Positions 1 through 5,943 are shown, counted from the first letter of the stretch. The stretch: DNA of 5,943 bases from Bacteroidota bacterium (GCA_002401055.1 NVRZ01000020.1:1-5943); one strand, 5' to 3'. Notes: generated by a model from the sequence alone, not told the origin. Numbers and translations are program-made.

Positions 1-1009
1 TTCTGGTACTATTGGGGGAAGCTCTACAAGTAATACATGGACAACTTCTGGTGACGGTATCTTTGATAACACAAACATATTGGCTGCAACCTATACTCCT
101 GGCTCTACTGATATTTCTTCAGGATCTGTGTTCATCATTATCACATCGAATAATCCCGCCGGAATCTGTACTGAGGTTATAGACTCCATGACACTTGTTG
201 TAAGTCCTGCAGCTACAGTTAGCGCAGGTGCTGATGCTACCATTTGTGAAGGTGATGATCACACATTATCGGGGTCCATGGGTGGAAGTGCATCTTCTGT
301 TACTTGGTCATCTTCTGGGGATGGAAGTTTTGACAACACCGCATCGCTAACTGCAATCTACTCGCCGGGGTCTGCTGACATCAGCGCTGGTACCGTGGAT
401 TTGACACTTACCACAGACAATCCATCTGGATTGTGCAATGCTGCAGTGGACATTATGACGCTAACCATCAACCAAGCAGCTACAGCGAGCGCTGGGGTGG
501 ATGATACAATCTGTGAGGGAAGTAACTACACCCTTTCTGGTACTATTGGGGGAAGCTCTACAAGTAATACATGGACAACTTCTGGTGACGGTATCTTTGA
601 TAACACAAACATATTGGCTGCAACCTATACTCCCGGCTCTACTGATATCTCTTCAGGATCTGTGTTCATCATTATCACATCGAATGACCCAGCTGGTATT
701 TGTGGTGCTGCAGTAGATACATTAATTCTGCAAATAAATTCAGCGCCTACTGTTAGTGCGGGCAGTGATTCAAGTATATGTGAGGGGTCTTCTTATGTTT
801 TAGTCGGTTCAATGGGTGGAAGCAGCTCTTCGATTACCTGGACAAGTTCTGGTGACGGCGTTTTCGATGATTCATCGCTACTTGGCGCCAGCTACTCTCC
901 TGGAACTTTAGATATTAGTGCAGGAAGTGTTGTGTTAACAATAACCTCCAATAATCCTGTTGGCCCTTGCTCAGCGACGAATGATAGCATGGTATTGCTT
1001 ATAAATTCT
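1..1009 (+). repeat. Tandem array of 89-residue (267 bp) PKD-like repeats in the adhesin
   Basis: Four tandem units are visible: a partial one at 1-244, complete ones at 245-511 and 512-778, and a last one from 779 to about 1009. The two complete units are exactly 267 bp. Each opens with C-E-G, continues with an L-x-G-(S/T)-(M/I)-G-G-S core, then W-(T/S)-(T/S)-S-G-D-G-x-F-D, then Y-(S/T)-P-G-x-x-D-I-S-(A/S)-G, and carries a second Cys near unit position 64, suggesting one disulfide per unit. I recognise this as the PKD-like module common in Bacteroidota gliding-motility C-terminal-domain proteins. The repeats probably act as stalk or spacer domains. More units probably lie upstream of the window. 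Confidence 0.85.
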
Positions 1010-2638
1010 CTTCCCGTTTTGACAAGCTCATCCTTGAATGCATCATGTGGATTGTCGGATGGAGAAGCCACAGTAACGCCAACTGGAAATGGTCCATTCA
1101 CTTATTTATGGGACAGCAATGCTTCTAGTCAGACGGACTCAACTGCAACGGGGCTTAGCGCAGGAAATTATGATGTATCAGTTACCGATGCGGAAGGTTG
1201 TGTGAACTCAACTTCAGTGACGGTGAGCAATCTGGGCGCGCCAGTTATAGATTCTATTCAATTGATAGACTTGTCCTGTACTGGATTAAATGACGGAGAC
1301 ATCACAGTATTTGCCAGTGGAGGAACATCACCTATTCAATTTAGTATTGATAGTGGATTCACTTACCAAAGTGGAAGTGGTTTTGACAGCTTATCCGGCG
1401 GCACCTATCAGATTATAGTAATGGACTCTACCGGATGTGTGTCCCTAAACACACAGGTAATAATACTTGAACCTACAGCATTGTCTTTGGTTTCAAATGT
1501 AACAGATGTAACCTGTAATGGTGACTTGGACGGCGCTACAACAGTTACGGTTACAGGAGGAACCGGTGCCTATACGTATATATGGTCACCAGGCGCACAA
1601 ACCGATTCTTCTATTTCGGGTTTGGGAGCAGGTTTATATACTGTCACCGTAACGGATGAGAATAATTGTGATACTTCTATGACTATAACCATAACGCAGC
1701 CTACTGCAGTTGTTGCACAGATTACAGGCAACAATGTTATTTGCAGTGGTAACAGCACAGTGCTGGTTGCCTCAGGCGGAGGCACATACTTGTGGAACAT
1801 TGGAGATACATCATCTTCTATCACAGTTATGCCTCTTATTGATACAACTTTTTCAGTAACTGTAACCGTTGGATTGTGTAGCGACTCAAACTCTGTCAAC
1901 GTGTTTGTAAGCACTTCCTCGCAGGTGACAATCAGTGGAACAACCGACATTTGTATCGGAGAAAACTTAACGTTAGTTGCATCCGCTGCGAGTAACTACC
2001 TCTGGTCTCCTGGTGGTGAGACTACACAGTCCATTACCGTTAGCCCTACCGGCTTAACTGTATATTCTGTTCTTGTTGCTGACAGTTGCGGCTCATCGGA
2101 AGATTCAGTAACAGTAGTCGTAAATTCTCTCCCTTCTGTGTTTGCTGGTATGGATGATACTATCGCACTGGGGACAAGCGTCACCTTGGTAGGTTCGGGA
2201 GGGCCTAACTATGTGTGGAGTACAGGCGATATCAGTGCAATTATTACAGTTTCGCCTCAGCAAACCACAACCTATTATTTACTGGTTACGGATGCAAATG
2301 GATGCGTAAATAGCGACACGGTAACCATAAGCGTTGAGGAGGATTTTGTAATATTCATTCCTGAAATATTTTCTCCCAGTTCACTTGAGCCAAAAAACAG
2401 TATTGCGTACGTGCAAGGTAAGGGGATCAAAGAAATTCTGACGTATATTATTTATGATAGATGGGGTGAAAAGGTATTTGAAAACAGCAGTTTTCAGGCC
2501 AATGATCTCTCAACCGGTTGGGATGGTAAATTTCGAGGTGAAACCATGAGCTCAGCCGTATTCGTCTACTACGTTGAAGCTGTTTTTCTAAATGGAAAAA
2601 CACATCAGGAAAAAGGAGACTTAACTTTAATACAATAG
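2..2638 (+). CDS. Large repetitive surface adhesin with T9SS type B sorting domain (5' partial)
   Basis: This is the C-terminal 878 codons of a giant secreted cell-surface protein. The frame is open to the left window edge (first full codon at 2), so the true start and signal peptide lie outside; the TTG at 80 is an internal Leu codon, not a start. Domain order seen: four PKD-like repeats of 89 residues (1-1009), three SprB-type repeats (1010-1702), three shorter Ig/PKD-like modules (1712-2344), then a gliding-motility-associated C-terminal domain (2348-2635). The protein is very rich in Ser, Thr, Gly, Val and Asp and poor in Lys, with two Cys per long repeat, as expected for extracellular beta-sandwich stalks. 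By family knowledge, such proteins leave through the type IX system and act as adhesins, SprB-like proteins serving gliding. The gene for a PorP/SprF partner follows after 2 nt, implying an operon. The ligand and any catalytic domain cannot be inferred from this part. Confidence 0.93.
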   Translation, partial: SGTIGGSSTSNTWTTSGDGIFDNTNILAATYTPGSTDISSGSVFIIITSNNPAGICTEVIDSMTLVVSPAATVSAGADATICEGDDHTLSGSMGGSASSVTWSSSGDGSFDNTASLTAIYSPGSADISAGTVDLTLTTDNPSGLCNAAVDIMTLTINQAATASAGVDDTICEGSNYTLSGTIGGSSTSNTWTTSGDGIFDNTNILAATYTPGSTDISSGSVFIIITSNDPAGICGAAVDTLILQINSAPTVSAGSDSSICEGSSYVLVGSMGGSSSSITWTSSGDGVFDDSSLLGASYSPGTLDISAGSVVLTITSNNPVGPCSATNDSMVLLINSLPVLTSSSLNASCGLSDGEATVTPTGNGPFTYLWDSNASSQTDSTATGLSAGNYDVSVTDAEGCVNSTSVTVSNLGAPVIDSIQLIDLSCTGLNDGDITVFASGGTSPIQFSIDSGFTYQSGSGFDSLSGGTYQIIVMDSTGCVSLNTQVIILEPTALSLVSNVTDVTCNGDLDGATTVTVTGGTGAYTYIWSPGAQTDSSISGLGAGLYTVTVTDENNCDTSMTITITQPTAVVAQITGNNVICSGNSTVLVASGGGTYLWNIGDTSSSITVMPLIDTTFSVTVTVGLCSDSNSVNVFVSTSSQVTISGTTDICIGENLTLVASAASNYLWSPGGETTQSITVSPTGLTVYSVLVADSCGSSEDSVTVVVNSLPSVFAGMDDTIALGTSVTLVGSGGPNYVWSTGDISAIITVSPQQTTTYYLLVTDANGCVNSDTVTISVEEDFVIFIPEIFSPSSLEPKNSIAYVQGKGIKEILTYIIYDRWGEKVFENSSFQANDLSTGWDGKFRGETMSSAVFVYYVEAVFLNGKTHQEKGDLTLIQ
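1010..1702 (+). repeat. Three SprB-type repeats in the adhesin
   Basis: Three consecutive modules of 76-79 residues lie at about 1010-1237, 1238-1474 and 1475-1702. Each has an early Cys followed by a D-G-(E/D/A) element, a glycine-rich turn before the central strand, then G-L-x-A-G-x-Y or S-G-G-T-Y, and ends with a V-x-D-x-x-x-C strand. The first and third have Y-x-W in the centre. The second has the F-S-I-D-S-G form instead, which is the other common variant of this repeat. This matches the SprB repeat named after the Flavobacterium gliding adhesin. Boundaries were placed by eye and may be off by a few codons. Confidence 0.8.
1712..2344 (+). repeat. Three Ig/PKD-like modules before the sorting domain
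   Basis: Three modules of about 67-73 residues lie at roughly 1712-1912, 1925-2125 and 2126-2344. Each shows a Y-x-W-(N/S) core followed by a glycine turn, then I-T-V-x-P and an (F/Y)-x-V or Y-Y-L strand. The first two contain I-C-(S/I)-G near the start. The third begins with an A-G-M-D-D-T-I element resembling the junction between the 89-residue repeats, but has Ala where those have Cys. These probably form the membrane-proximal end of the adhesin stalk. Confidence 0.65.
2348..2635 (+). other. Gliding-motility-associated C-terminal domain (T9SS type B sorting signal)
   Basis: The last 96 residues of the adhesin carry the family hallmarks: an I-P-E-I-F-S-P opening, a central I-Y-D-R-W-G-E-K-V-F core, then G-W-D-G-K-F-R-G, an F-V-Y-Y-V strand, and a closing G-D-L-T-L-I-Q at the very end of the protein. 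By family knowledge this domain directs export through the type IX system and needs a PorP/SprF-family protein for efficient secretion. The usual T-P-N-(G/N)-D-G-x-N-D loop is replaced by S-P-S-S-L-E-P-K-N, a variant branch of this domain. Confidence 0.9.
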
Positions 2639-2640
2639 CA

Positions 2641-3696
2641 ATGATGAAAAAATTTCTTAGAGTACCATTTATATTAATCGGGTTGTTTTATTGCTTCACG
2701 AGTACTGGGCAGGATATACATTTTTCTCAGTTCTATGAAACTCCTTTGTTGATAAATCCGGCAACAACAGGAAGCTTTAACGGTGATATGAGGGCTATCA
2801 TAAATTATAAGGATCAGTGGAACAGTATAGCGCAACCCTATCGGACCGGTATGTTCTCCTTCGACATGAAACTCATGAAGAAGAAGTGGAACAGCGTTCA
2901 TCTTGCTGCAGGCCTTCTTGTATTTAACGACCAGGCTGGAAAATCCAAGTTCGGAACTACCCAGGTGAATTTATCGCTGGCAGCCATATTAGCGGCTAAT
3001 GACAAAAACAATTTTTCCGTTGGGCTTCTCGGTGGATTTGCTCAAAGAGGAGTAAAGAACACCGATCTCAAATGGGGCAACCAGTTTGACGGTAATAGCT
3101 ACAATTCGTCTACACCATCTGGAGAAGAAGGAACACTAAATTCCAATTCATTCATTTATGGTGACTTTGGTGCGGGTTTGAACTGGAACTTTATCACAAA
3201 ACCAAAGAACATGTCATCCAATGACAAAATAACAGTGAATCTAGGCGTTGGTGTTTTTCACATTAATCAGCCAAAACAAAAATTATATGTAGATGACGTT
3301 CAAAGTCTGTATGCGAAGATCGTTGTGCACGGCAGGTCTTACCTTGGAATTCCCAACACTACTTTGGCTGTCATCCCAAGCTTTTTGTATATGAAACAAA
3401 ATTCTGCTCAGGAAATAAATGTTGGTGGACTGATAAGATACAGCCTGAAAGAAGAATCGAAATACACTGGCTTAATTAAAAACTCTGCCGTTTACCTTGG
3501 TGGATTCTTTAGAGTAGGAGATTCATTCATTCCAATGCTGATGTTCGAGCTATCTGATTTTGCCGTTGGATTTAATTACGATATCAATATTTCAGGGCTC
3601 AAGTCTGTAAGTTCAGGTAAAGGAGGCTTTGAAATTTCACTTCGCTACATTAAAGGTGCCGCTACCAAGCATAGCAAGGGCGGGGCAATGTTTTAA
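2641..3696 (+). CDS. PorP/SprF family type IX secretion system membrane protein
   Basis: This is a 351-residue outer-membrane protein of the PorP/SprF family, of normal length for the family. Residues 1-23 form a signal peptide: K3-K4, a hydrophobic core at about 8-19, and cleavage probably before Gln24. The mature N-terminus has the family signature Q-D-I-H-F-S-Q-F-Y followed by P-L-L-I-N-P-A-T-T-G and an N-Y-K-D-Q-W motif. The rest alternates short amphipathic strands, as in a beta-barrel, including G-x-L-I-R-Y and F-A-V-G-F-N-Y-D near the end. Cys18 is not in a proper lipobox, so a lipoprotein is unlikely. The start is one of two consecutive ATG codons (2641 or 2644), 2 nt after the adhesin stop. 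Family knowledge: SprF is required for surface export of SprB, and type B cargo is usually encoded beside such a partner. I infer that this protein serves the upstream adhesin. Which numbered paralogue it is cannot be told. Confidence 0.92.
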   Translation: MMKKFLRVPFILIGLFYCFTSTGQDIHFSQFYETPLLINPATTGSFNGDMRAIINYKDQWNSIAQPYRTGMFSFDMKLMKKKWNSVHLAAGLLVFNDQAGKSKFGTTQVNLSLAAILAANDKNNFSVGLLGGFAQRGVKNTDLKWGNQFDGNSYNSSTPSGEEGTLNSNSFIYGDFGAGLNWNFITKPKNMSSNDKITVNLGVGVFHINQPKQKLYVDDVQSLYAKIVVHGRSYLGIPNTTLAVIPSFLYMKQNSAQEINVGGLIRYSLKEESKYTGLIKNSAVYLGGFFRVGDSFIPMLMFELSDFAVGFNYDINISGLKSVSSGKGGFEISLRYIKGAATKHSKGGAMF

Positions 3697-3708
3697 ACAA
3701 CCACAGAC

Positions 3709-4038
3709 TTGACCATTAAAGAAGCCCAGAAAACCGTAGATCAATGGATTGATCAATATGGTGTTAGGTATTTCGACGAGCTGACCAACATGGCAATACT
3801 AACCGAAGAGGTTGGAGAAGTGGCCAGAATAATTTCAAGAAAATACGGTGAGCAATCCTTTAAGGAATCTGATAAAGACAAAGAGCTTGGAGCTGAATTG
3901 GCTGATGTGCTTTTTGTTTTAATTTGCTTGGCCAATCAAACAGGTGTTGACTTAGAAGCGGCCTTTAAACAAAATCTGGACAGAAAAGCAAAGAGAGATG
4001 AGAAGAGGCACAAGAACAACCCGAAGCTAACCAGCTAA
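3709..4038 (+). CDS. MazG-like nucleotide pyrophosphohydrolase
   Basis: This 109-residue, single-domain, all-alpha NTP pyrophosphohydrolase of the MazG-like superfamily hydrolyses nucleoside triphosphates to monophosphate and pyrophosphate, probably cleaning the nucleotide pool in the cytoplasm. The metal-binding signature is complete: E33, E34 and E37 in E-E-x-x-E, then E63 and D66 in E-x-x-D, with 25 residues between the halves. A basic, Lys/Arg-rich tail (about 92-106) is typical of small bacterial members. The start is TTG at 3709. It gives the N-terminus M-T-I-K-E-A-Q that I expect for this family, and no ATG is available before Met28, which would remove the first helix. The frame is the same as that of the upstream PorP/SprF gene, separated by its TAA and four codons, so the two are probably co-transcribed. 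No good Shine-Dalgarno is visible. The 3' end overlaps the convergent glycosyltransferase gene by 12 bp. The exact substrate is unknown. Confidence 0.9.
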   Translation: MTIKEAQKTVDQWIDQYGVRYFDELTNMAILTEEVGEVARIISRKYGEQSFKESDKDKELGAELADVLFVLICLANQTGVDLEAAFKQNLDRKAKRDEKRHKNNPKLTS

Positions 4039-5241
4039 TAGACTATTGGCCTTTTCATAAACTTCACTCACAGAGATTTCCTGCATACACACATTGTTCG
4101 TACATGGAGAAAAACGATGGTTGAAGGCATTTACACATGGACTGCACACCAGATTTTTCCAGATTACATGTGTATTGTCGCCTAGGGGCCCAAAAAGTTT
4201 AGGTGTTTCTGGGCCGAACATAACAATGGTCTTTACTTTGGTCATGGAGGCAAAATGACCCGGGCCACTATCATTGGTGATAAGAAGATCAGACATCGAA
4301 TAGATAACCATCAACTCTTTTAAGGTTGTATGTCCAGCCAAAGAAATTATGCGTGAAGAGTCAAATTCTTTTTGAATTTGCTCACAGGAATTTTGCTCCG
4401 AAGGAGCACCTGTCAGCATAATAGTACAAGTAGGATACTCTTCTAATATCCTTTTACCCAACTCAATAAACCGCTCTGTTGCCCACTTTCGCAGCGGAAG
4501 CATATCGCTAGCATTTGCGTTCAGCAAAACCCAGGGTTTACTAGGAGCGATGCCAGCAATAGATTCAATTATTTTTTCAGCCGCGGCAAATTGCTCCTCA
4601 CTAATTTCAATTCTTGGGGCTTCAACCAACAGCTCCTGCTCATCAATTTTCAGCATGGGCACTTCCGTAGAATCCGCCTCTAATGCCATAACTAGCTGAA
4701 GGTAGGCTTTTGAAATGTGCATATATGGATTGTGTTGAATGCGGTGCGTCATCAGGTCACCTCTGTAAGGTAACTCACTTTTAAATCGATGTAAGCCCAC
4801 TCTTACTTTTGCTCCAGATAAATACGCAAGTATAGCAGAGGCTCTTGAAAAGAATTCCATATCGATCGTGGCATCGATCCCCCTACTTCTTGATTTGATA
4901 AGAAGGCCTATTATATCCATCAGAAAAATGAATATGTTATCCTGCCGGATTACAATGATGTTGCCTTCAGGGATGATCTTCATTATGTCCAGAATGGGGC
5001 GATTCTCTTCAAAAACACAGAAGTACACATTGTCCCTCCCAACCATGTCCACAGCCTTCTTTATCGCTGAGTATGCCAGGACAGTAGCTCCTTGCTCAAT
5101 TAGCTTAATAAACAGAACTTTCTTGACGGATCGTTTTCCTCGCTTTAAAAACCCTCCTGTTATGAATCTTAGAATGGTTAAAAAAAAGCAAATCGGCTGA
5201 CCAATTATTTGGTCAATGACTTTAATAGTTTTAGGACGCAA
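4027..5241 (-). CDS. Glycosyltransferase family 9 protein (heptosyltransferase-like)
   Basis: This is a 404-residue GT-B fold enzyme of family 9, related to the ADP-heptose:LPS heptosyltransferases, probably acting at the inner face of the cytoplasmic membrane in surface-glycan assembly. Seen: a hydrophobic N-terminal stretch at about 14-27 that may attach it to the membrane; a first Rossmann strand K-V-L-F-I-K-L at 41-47 followed by E-Q-G-A-T-V-L-A; a W-V-L-L-N-x-N strand at 237-243 opening the C-terminal domain; T-N-D-S-G-P-G-H at 322-329, the nucleotide-sugar site; M-F-G-P-E-T-P at 341-347; and a Cys cluster C366, C369, C380, C385. The first loop lacks the G-D Asp found in classical heptosyltransferases. 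The start is TTG at 5241; the only upstream sequence in frame (to a stop at 5311-5313) has no ATG, GTG or TTG. It begins 10 nt after the stop of the PdxA/methyltransferase frame, so they likely share a transcript. The donor sugar cannot be told from sequence. Confidence 0.88.
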   Translation of the reverse strand: MRPKTIKVIDQIIGQPICFFLTILRFITGGFLKRGKRSVKKVLFIKLIEQGATVLAYSAIKKAVDMVGRDNVYFCVFEENRPILDIMKIIPEGNIIVIRQDNIFIFLMDIIGLLIKSRSRGIDATIDMEFFSRASAILAYLSGAKVRVGLHRFKSELPYRGDLMTHRIQHNPYMHISKAYLQLVMALEADSTEVPMLKIDEQELLVEAPRIEISEEQFAAAEKIIESIAGIAPSKPWVLLNANASDMLPLRKWATERFIELGKRILEEYPTCTIMLTGAPSEQNSCEQIQKEFDSSRIISLAGHTTLKELMVIYSMSDLLITNDSGPGHFASMTKVKTIVMFGPETPKLFGPLGDNTHVIWKNLVCSPCVNAFNHRFSPCTNNVCMQEISVSEVYEKANSLLAG

Positions 5242-5251
5242 AATATTCTTG

Positions 5252-5665
5252 TTATGCTTTTTGAAGAACTGTAAGTATGCTACCCGTATTGATATACCAA
5301 GAAGTGTCTTTTAATCCCAGTACGCGCATAAATTTTTCAAATACAGACGCTAATATAGTGAATTCATACCGATGCAATCTATGGTTGATAAACCCTAGAT
5401 CAGCATATTGGCCTGATGAAAAAGTCTTAATTATCTTAAATCCATTTTTTTCAGCCAACATGCCCAATGTGTGGGGCGAAAAATAACTAATGTGCTCCCT
5501 TGGTTTAAATTGAAACCACTTTCTACCAAACAACTTCCTTTGCGTGCTTTCAATATTTGGTGTTACAAGAACGATTGAACCGTTATCATCTAGGATTTCG
5601 TGCATCTTTTTAAAATCTCGATGCGGGTGAGGAAGATGTTCTACAACATCTAGTATTGTTATCAA
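5252..5665 (-). other. Class I SAM-dependent methyltransferase, C-terminal half (truncated)
   Basis: About 137 residues correspond to the region from strand beta-4 (I-T-I-L-D-V-V-E-H-L) through beta-5 (S-I-V-L-V-T-P-N) and the C-terminal extension (K-W-F-Q-F-K, then E-H-I-S-Y-F-S-P and E-K-N-G-F) of the methyltransferases often found in glycan-synthesis clusters. Strands beta-1 to beta-3, which hold the D-x-G-x-G SAM loop and the acidic ribose-binding residue, are missing. The natural C-terminus and stop (TAA, complement of 5252-5254) appear intact, and the glycosyltransferase follows 10 nt later, a plausible original neighbour for such a methyltransferase. Confidence 0.8.
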
Positions 5666-5943
5666 TTGAACTTTTTGTGAAGGGTTATATTCTTCTAACG
5701 GGTTTTCATTTATTTCTTCAGAAAACAATCTGTTTTTATGAATATCGCACGCTACGTATATTGCTTGTCTAAACGAACTTTCTTCTGCTTTGTTTTTCCC
5801 AGCAATATCATAAGCAACACCATGGTCAGGGGAAGTTCTTATTACATTCAAGCCTGCGGTAAAATTAGTGCCATTACTGAAGGAAAGTGATTTAAATGGA
5901 ATTAATCCTTGGTCATGATACATAGCTAAAACAGCATCAAATT
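5252..5943 (-). CDS. pdxA: PdxA C-terminal region fused in frame to a truncated class I methyltransferase (5' partial)
   Basis: The frame is open to the right edge; residues F-D-A-V-L-A precede the ATG at 5921-5923, so that Met is internal and the real start lies outside. Counting it as residue 1, residues 1 to about 80 are the end of 4-hydroxythreonine-4-phosphate dehydrogenase (pyridoxal phosphate synthesis). Y-H-D-Q-G-L holds the third metal-binding His (His3, equivalent to E. coli His266), and Lys11, Asn20 and Arg29 fall at the exact spacing of E. coli Lys274, Asn283 and Arg292. R-T-S-P-D-H-G and D-I-A-G-K follow. From about residue 87 the protein matches the second half of a class I SAM methyltransferase: I-L-D-V-V-E-H-L-P, then G-S-I-V-L-V-T-P-N, then K-L-F-G-R-K-W-F-Q-F and E-H-I-S-Y-F-S-P. 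The methyltransferase start, including glycine-rich SAM motif I, is absent, so that half is probably inactive alone. It is either a natural deletion fusion or an assembly join. Confidence 0.8.
   Translation of the reverse strand, partial: FDAVLAMYHDQGLIPFKSLSFSNGTNFTAGLNVIRTSPDHGVAYDIAGKNKAEESSFRQAIYVACDIHKNRLFSEEINENPLEEYNPSQKVQLITILDVVEHLPHPHRDFKKMHEILDDNGSIVLVTPNIESTQRKLFGRKWFQFKPREHISYFSPHTLGMLAEKNGFKIIKTFSSGQYADLGFINHRLHRYEFTILASVFEKFMRVLGLKDTSWYINTGSILTVLQKA
5680..5943 (-). other. pdxA: PdxA C-terminal segment of the chimeric frame
   Basis: This segment covers the last part of PdxA, from F-D-A-V-L-A-M-Y-H-D-Q-G-L to about N-P-L-E-E-Y. In E. coli PdxA (329 residues) the matching part starts near residue 259, so about four fifths of the enzyme should lie beyond the window. 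All substrate- and metal-contacting residues expected in this stretch are present. The N-P-L near the end resembles the usual end of Bacteroidota PdxA proteins, so little or nothing of the PdxA tail is missing. Confidence 0.85.

Noticed and set aside
80..82. TTG at 80 as the start of the adhesin
   Set aside because: The frame continues open to the window edge, and the upstream codons match the same 89-residue repeat, so this is an internal codon.
1..1009. The 267-bp repeats as a CRISPR array or mobile element
   Set aside because: The unit length, intact reading frame through all units and protein-level conservation show coding domain repeats. There are no short direct repeats with unique spacers, no terminal inverted repeats and no transposase.
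1570..1950. A 126-codon minus-strand open frame inside the adhesin
   Set aside because: It is antisense to SprB and Ig-like repeats with clear domain matches on the plus strand. Repetitive Thr/Ser/Val coding sequence often leaves long open antisense frames.
2614..2618. AGGAG as a Shine-Dalgarno for the PorP/SprF gene
   Set aside because: It ends 22 nt before the ATG at 2641, too far for a standard ribosome binding site, and lies within the adhesin coding sequence. Bacteroidota often lack Shine-Dalgarno sites, so I do not call it.
4025..4047. Small inverted repeats at the convergent gene ends (AGCT-AACC-AGCT and AATAG-A-CTATT) as a bidirectional terminator
   Set aside because: The stems are only 4-5 bp, AT-rich or with a 1-nt loop, and no adjacent T-run follows, so they are unlikely to be stable hairpins.
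4868..5200. A 110-codon plus-strand open frame antisense to the glycosyltransferase
   Set aside because: It lies wholly inside the well-supported family 9 gene, its protein shows no recognisable domain, and its composition is that of a frame shadow.

Overview
This window looks like chromosomal DNA of a member of the Bacteroidota, probably a gliding or surface-colonising Flavobacteriia/Cytophagia-type bacterium. The evidence is a giant repetitive surface protein with a type B type IX secretion (T9SS) sorting domain, directly followed by a PorP/SprF-family outer-membrane partner. Base composition is moderately AT-rich. No tRNA, rRNA, CRISPR array or insertion sequence was seen. The window is almost entirely coding: the gaps between genes are only 2 nt (2639-2640), 12 nt (3697-3708) and 10 nt (5242-5251), so no gene-free stretch needs a separate description.

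Plus strand, 2-4038: three closely packed genes. (1) The 3'-terminal 878 codons of a large adhesin run in from the left edge. In order it has four 89-residue PKD-like repeats (the first cut by the window edge), three SprB-type repeats, three shorter Ig/PKD-like modules, and a C-terminal gliding-motility/T9SS type B sorting domain. (2) A PorP/SprF-family protein starts 2 nt after the adhesin stop. It has a signal peptide and a predicted outer-membrane beta-barrel, and is probably the dedicated secretion and anchoring partner of the adhesin. (3) A small MazG-like nucleotide pyrophosphohydrolase begins at a TTG codon 12 nt further on.

Minus strand, 5943-4027: two genes converge on the first group. 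At the right edge is an open frame whose N-terminal part is the C-terminal end of PdxA (pyridoxal phosphate biosynthesis). It continues without a stop into the second half of a class I SAM-dependent methyltransferase that lacks its SAM-binding motif I. This chimera is the oddest thing in the window and is either a deletion-born gene fusion or an assembly join. Ten bases after it, a family 9 glycosyltransferase (heptosyltransferase-like) starts with TTG. Its 3' end overlaps the MazG-like gene tail to tail by 12 bp.

The adhesin and its SprF partner form the only clear functional unit. The glycosyltransferase and methyltransferase remnant suggest surface-polysaccharide or LPS glycosylation. MazG (nucleotide clean-up) and PdxA (cofactor synthesis) are housekeeping functions with no evident tie to the adhesin. 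I did not find a convincing new multi-gene system. The points most worth following up are the PdxA-methyltransferase chimera and the patchwork identity among the adhesin repeats.
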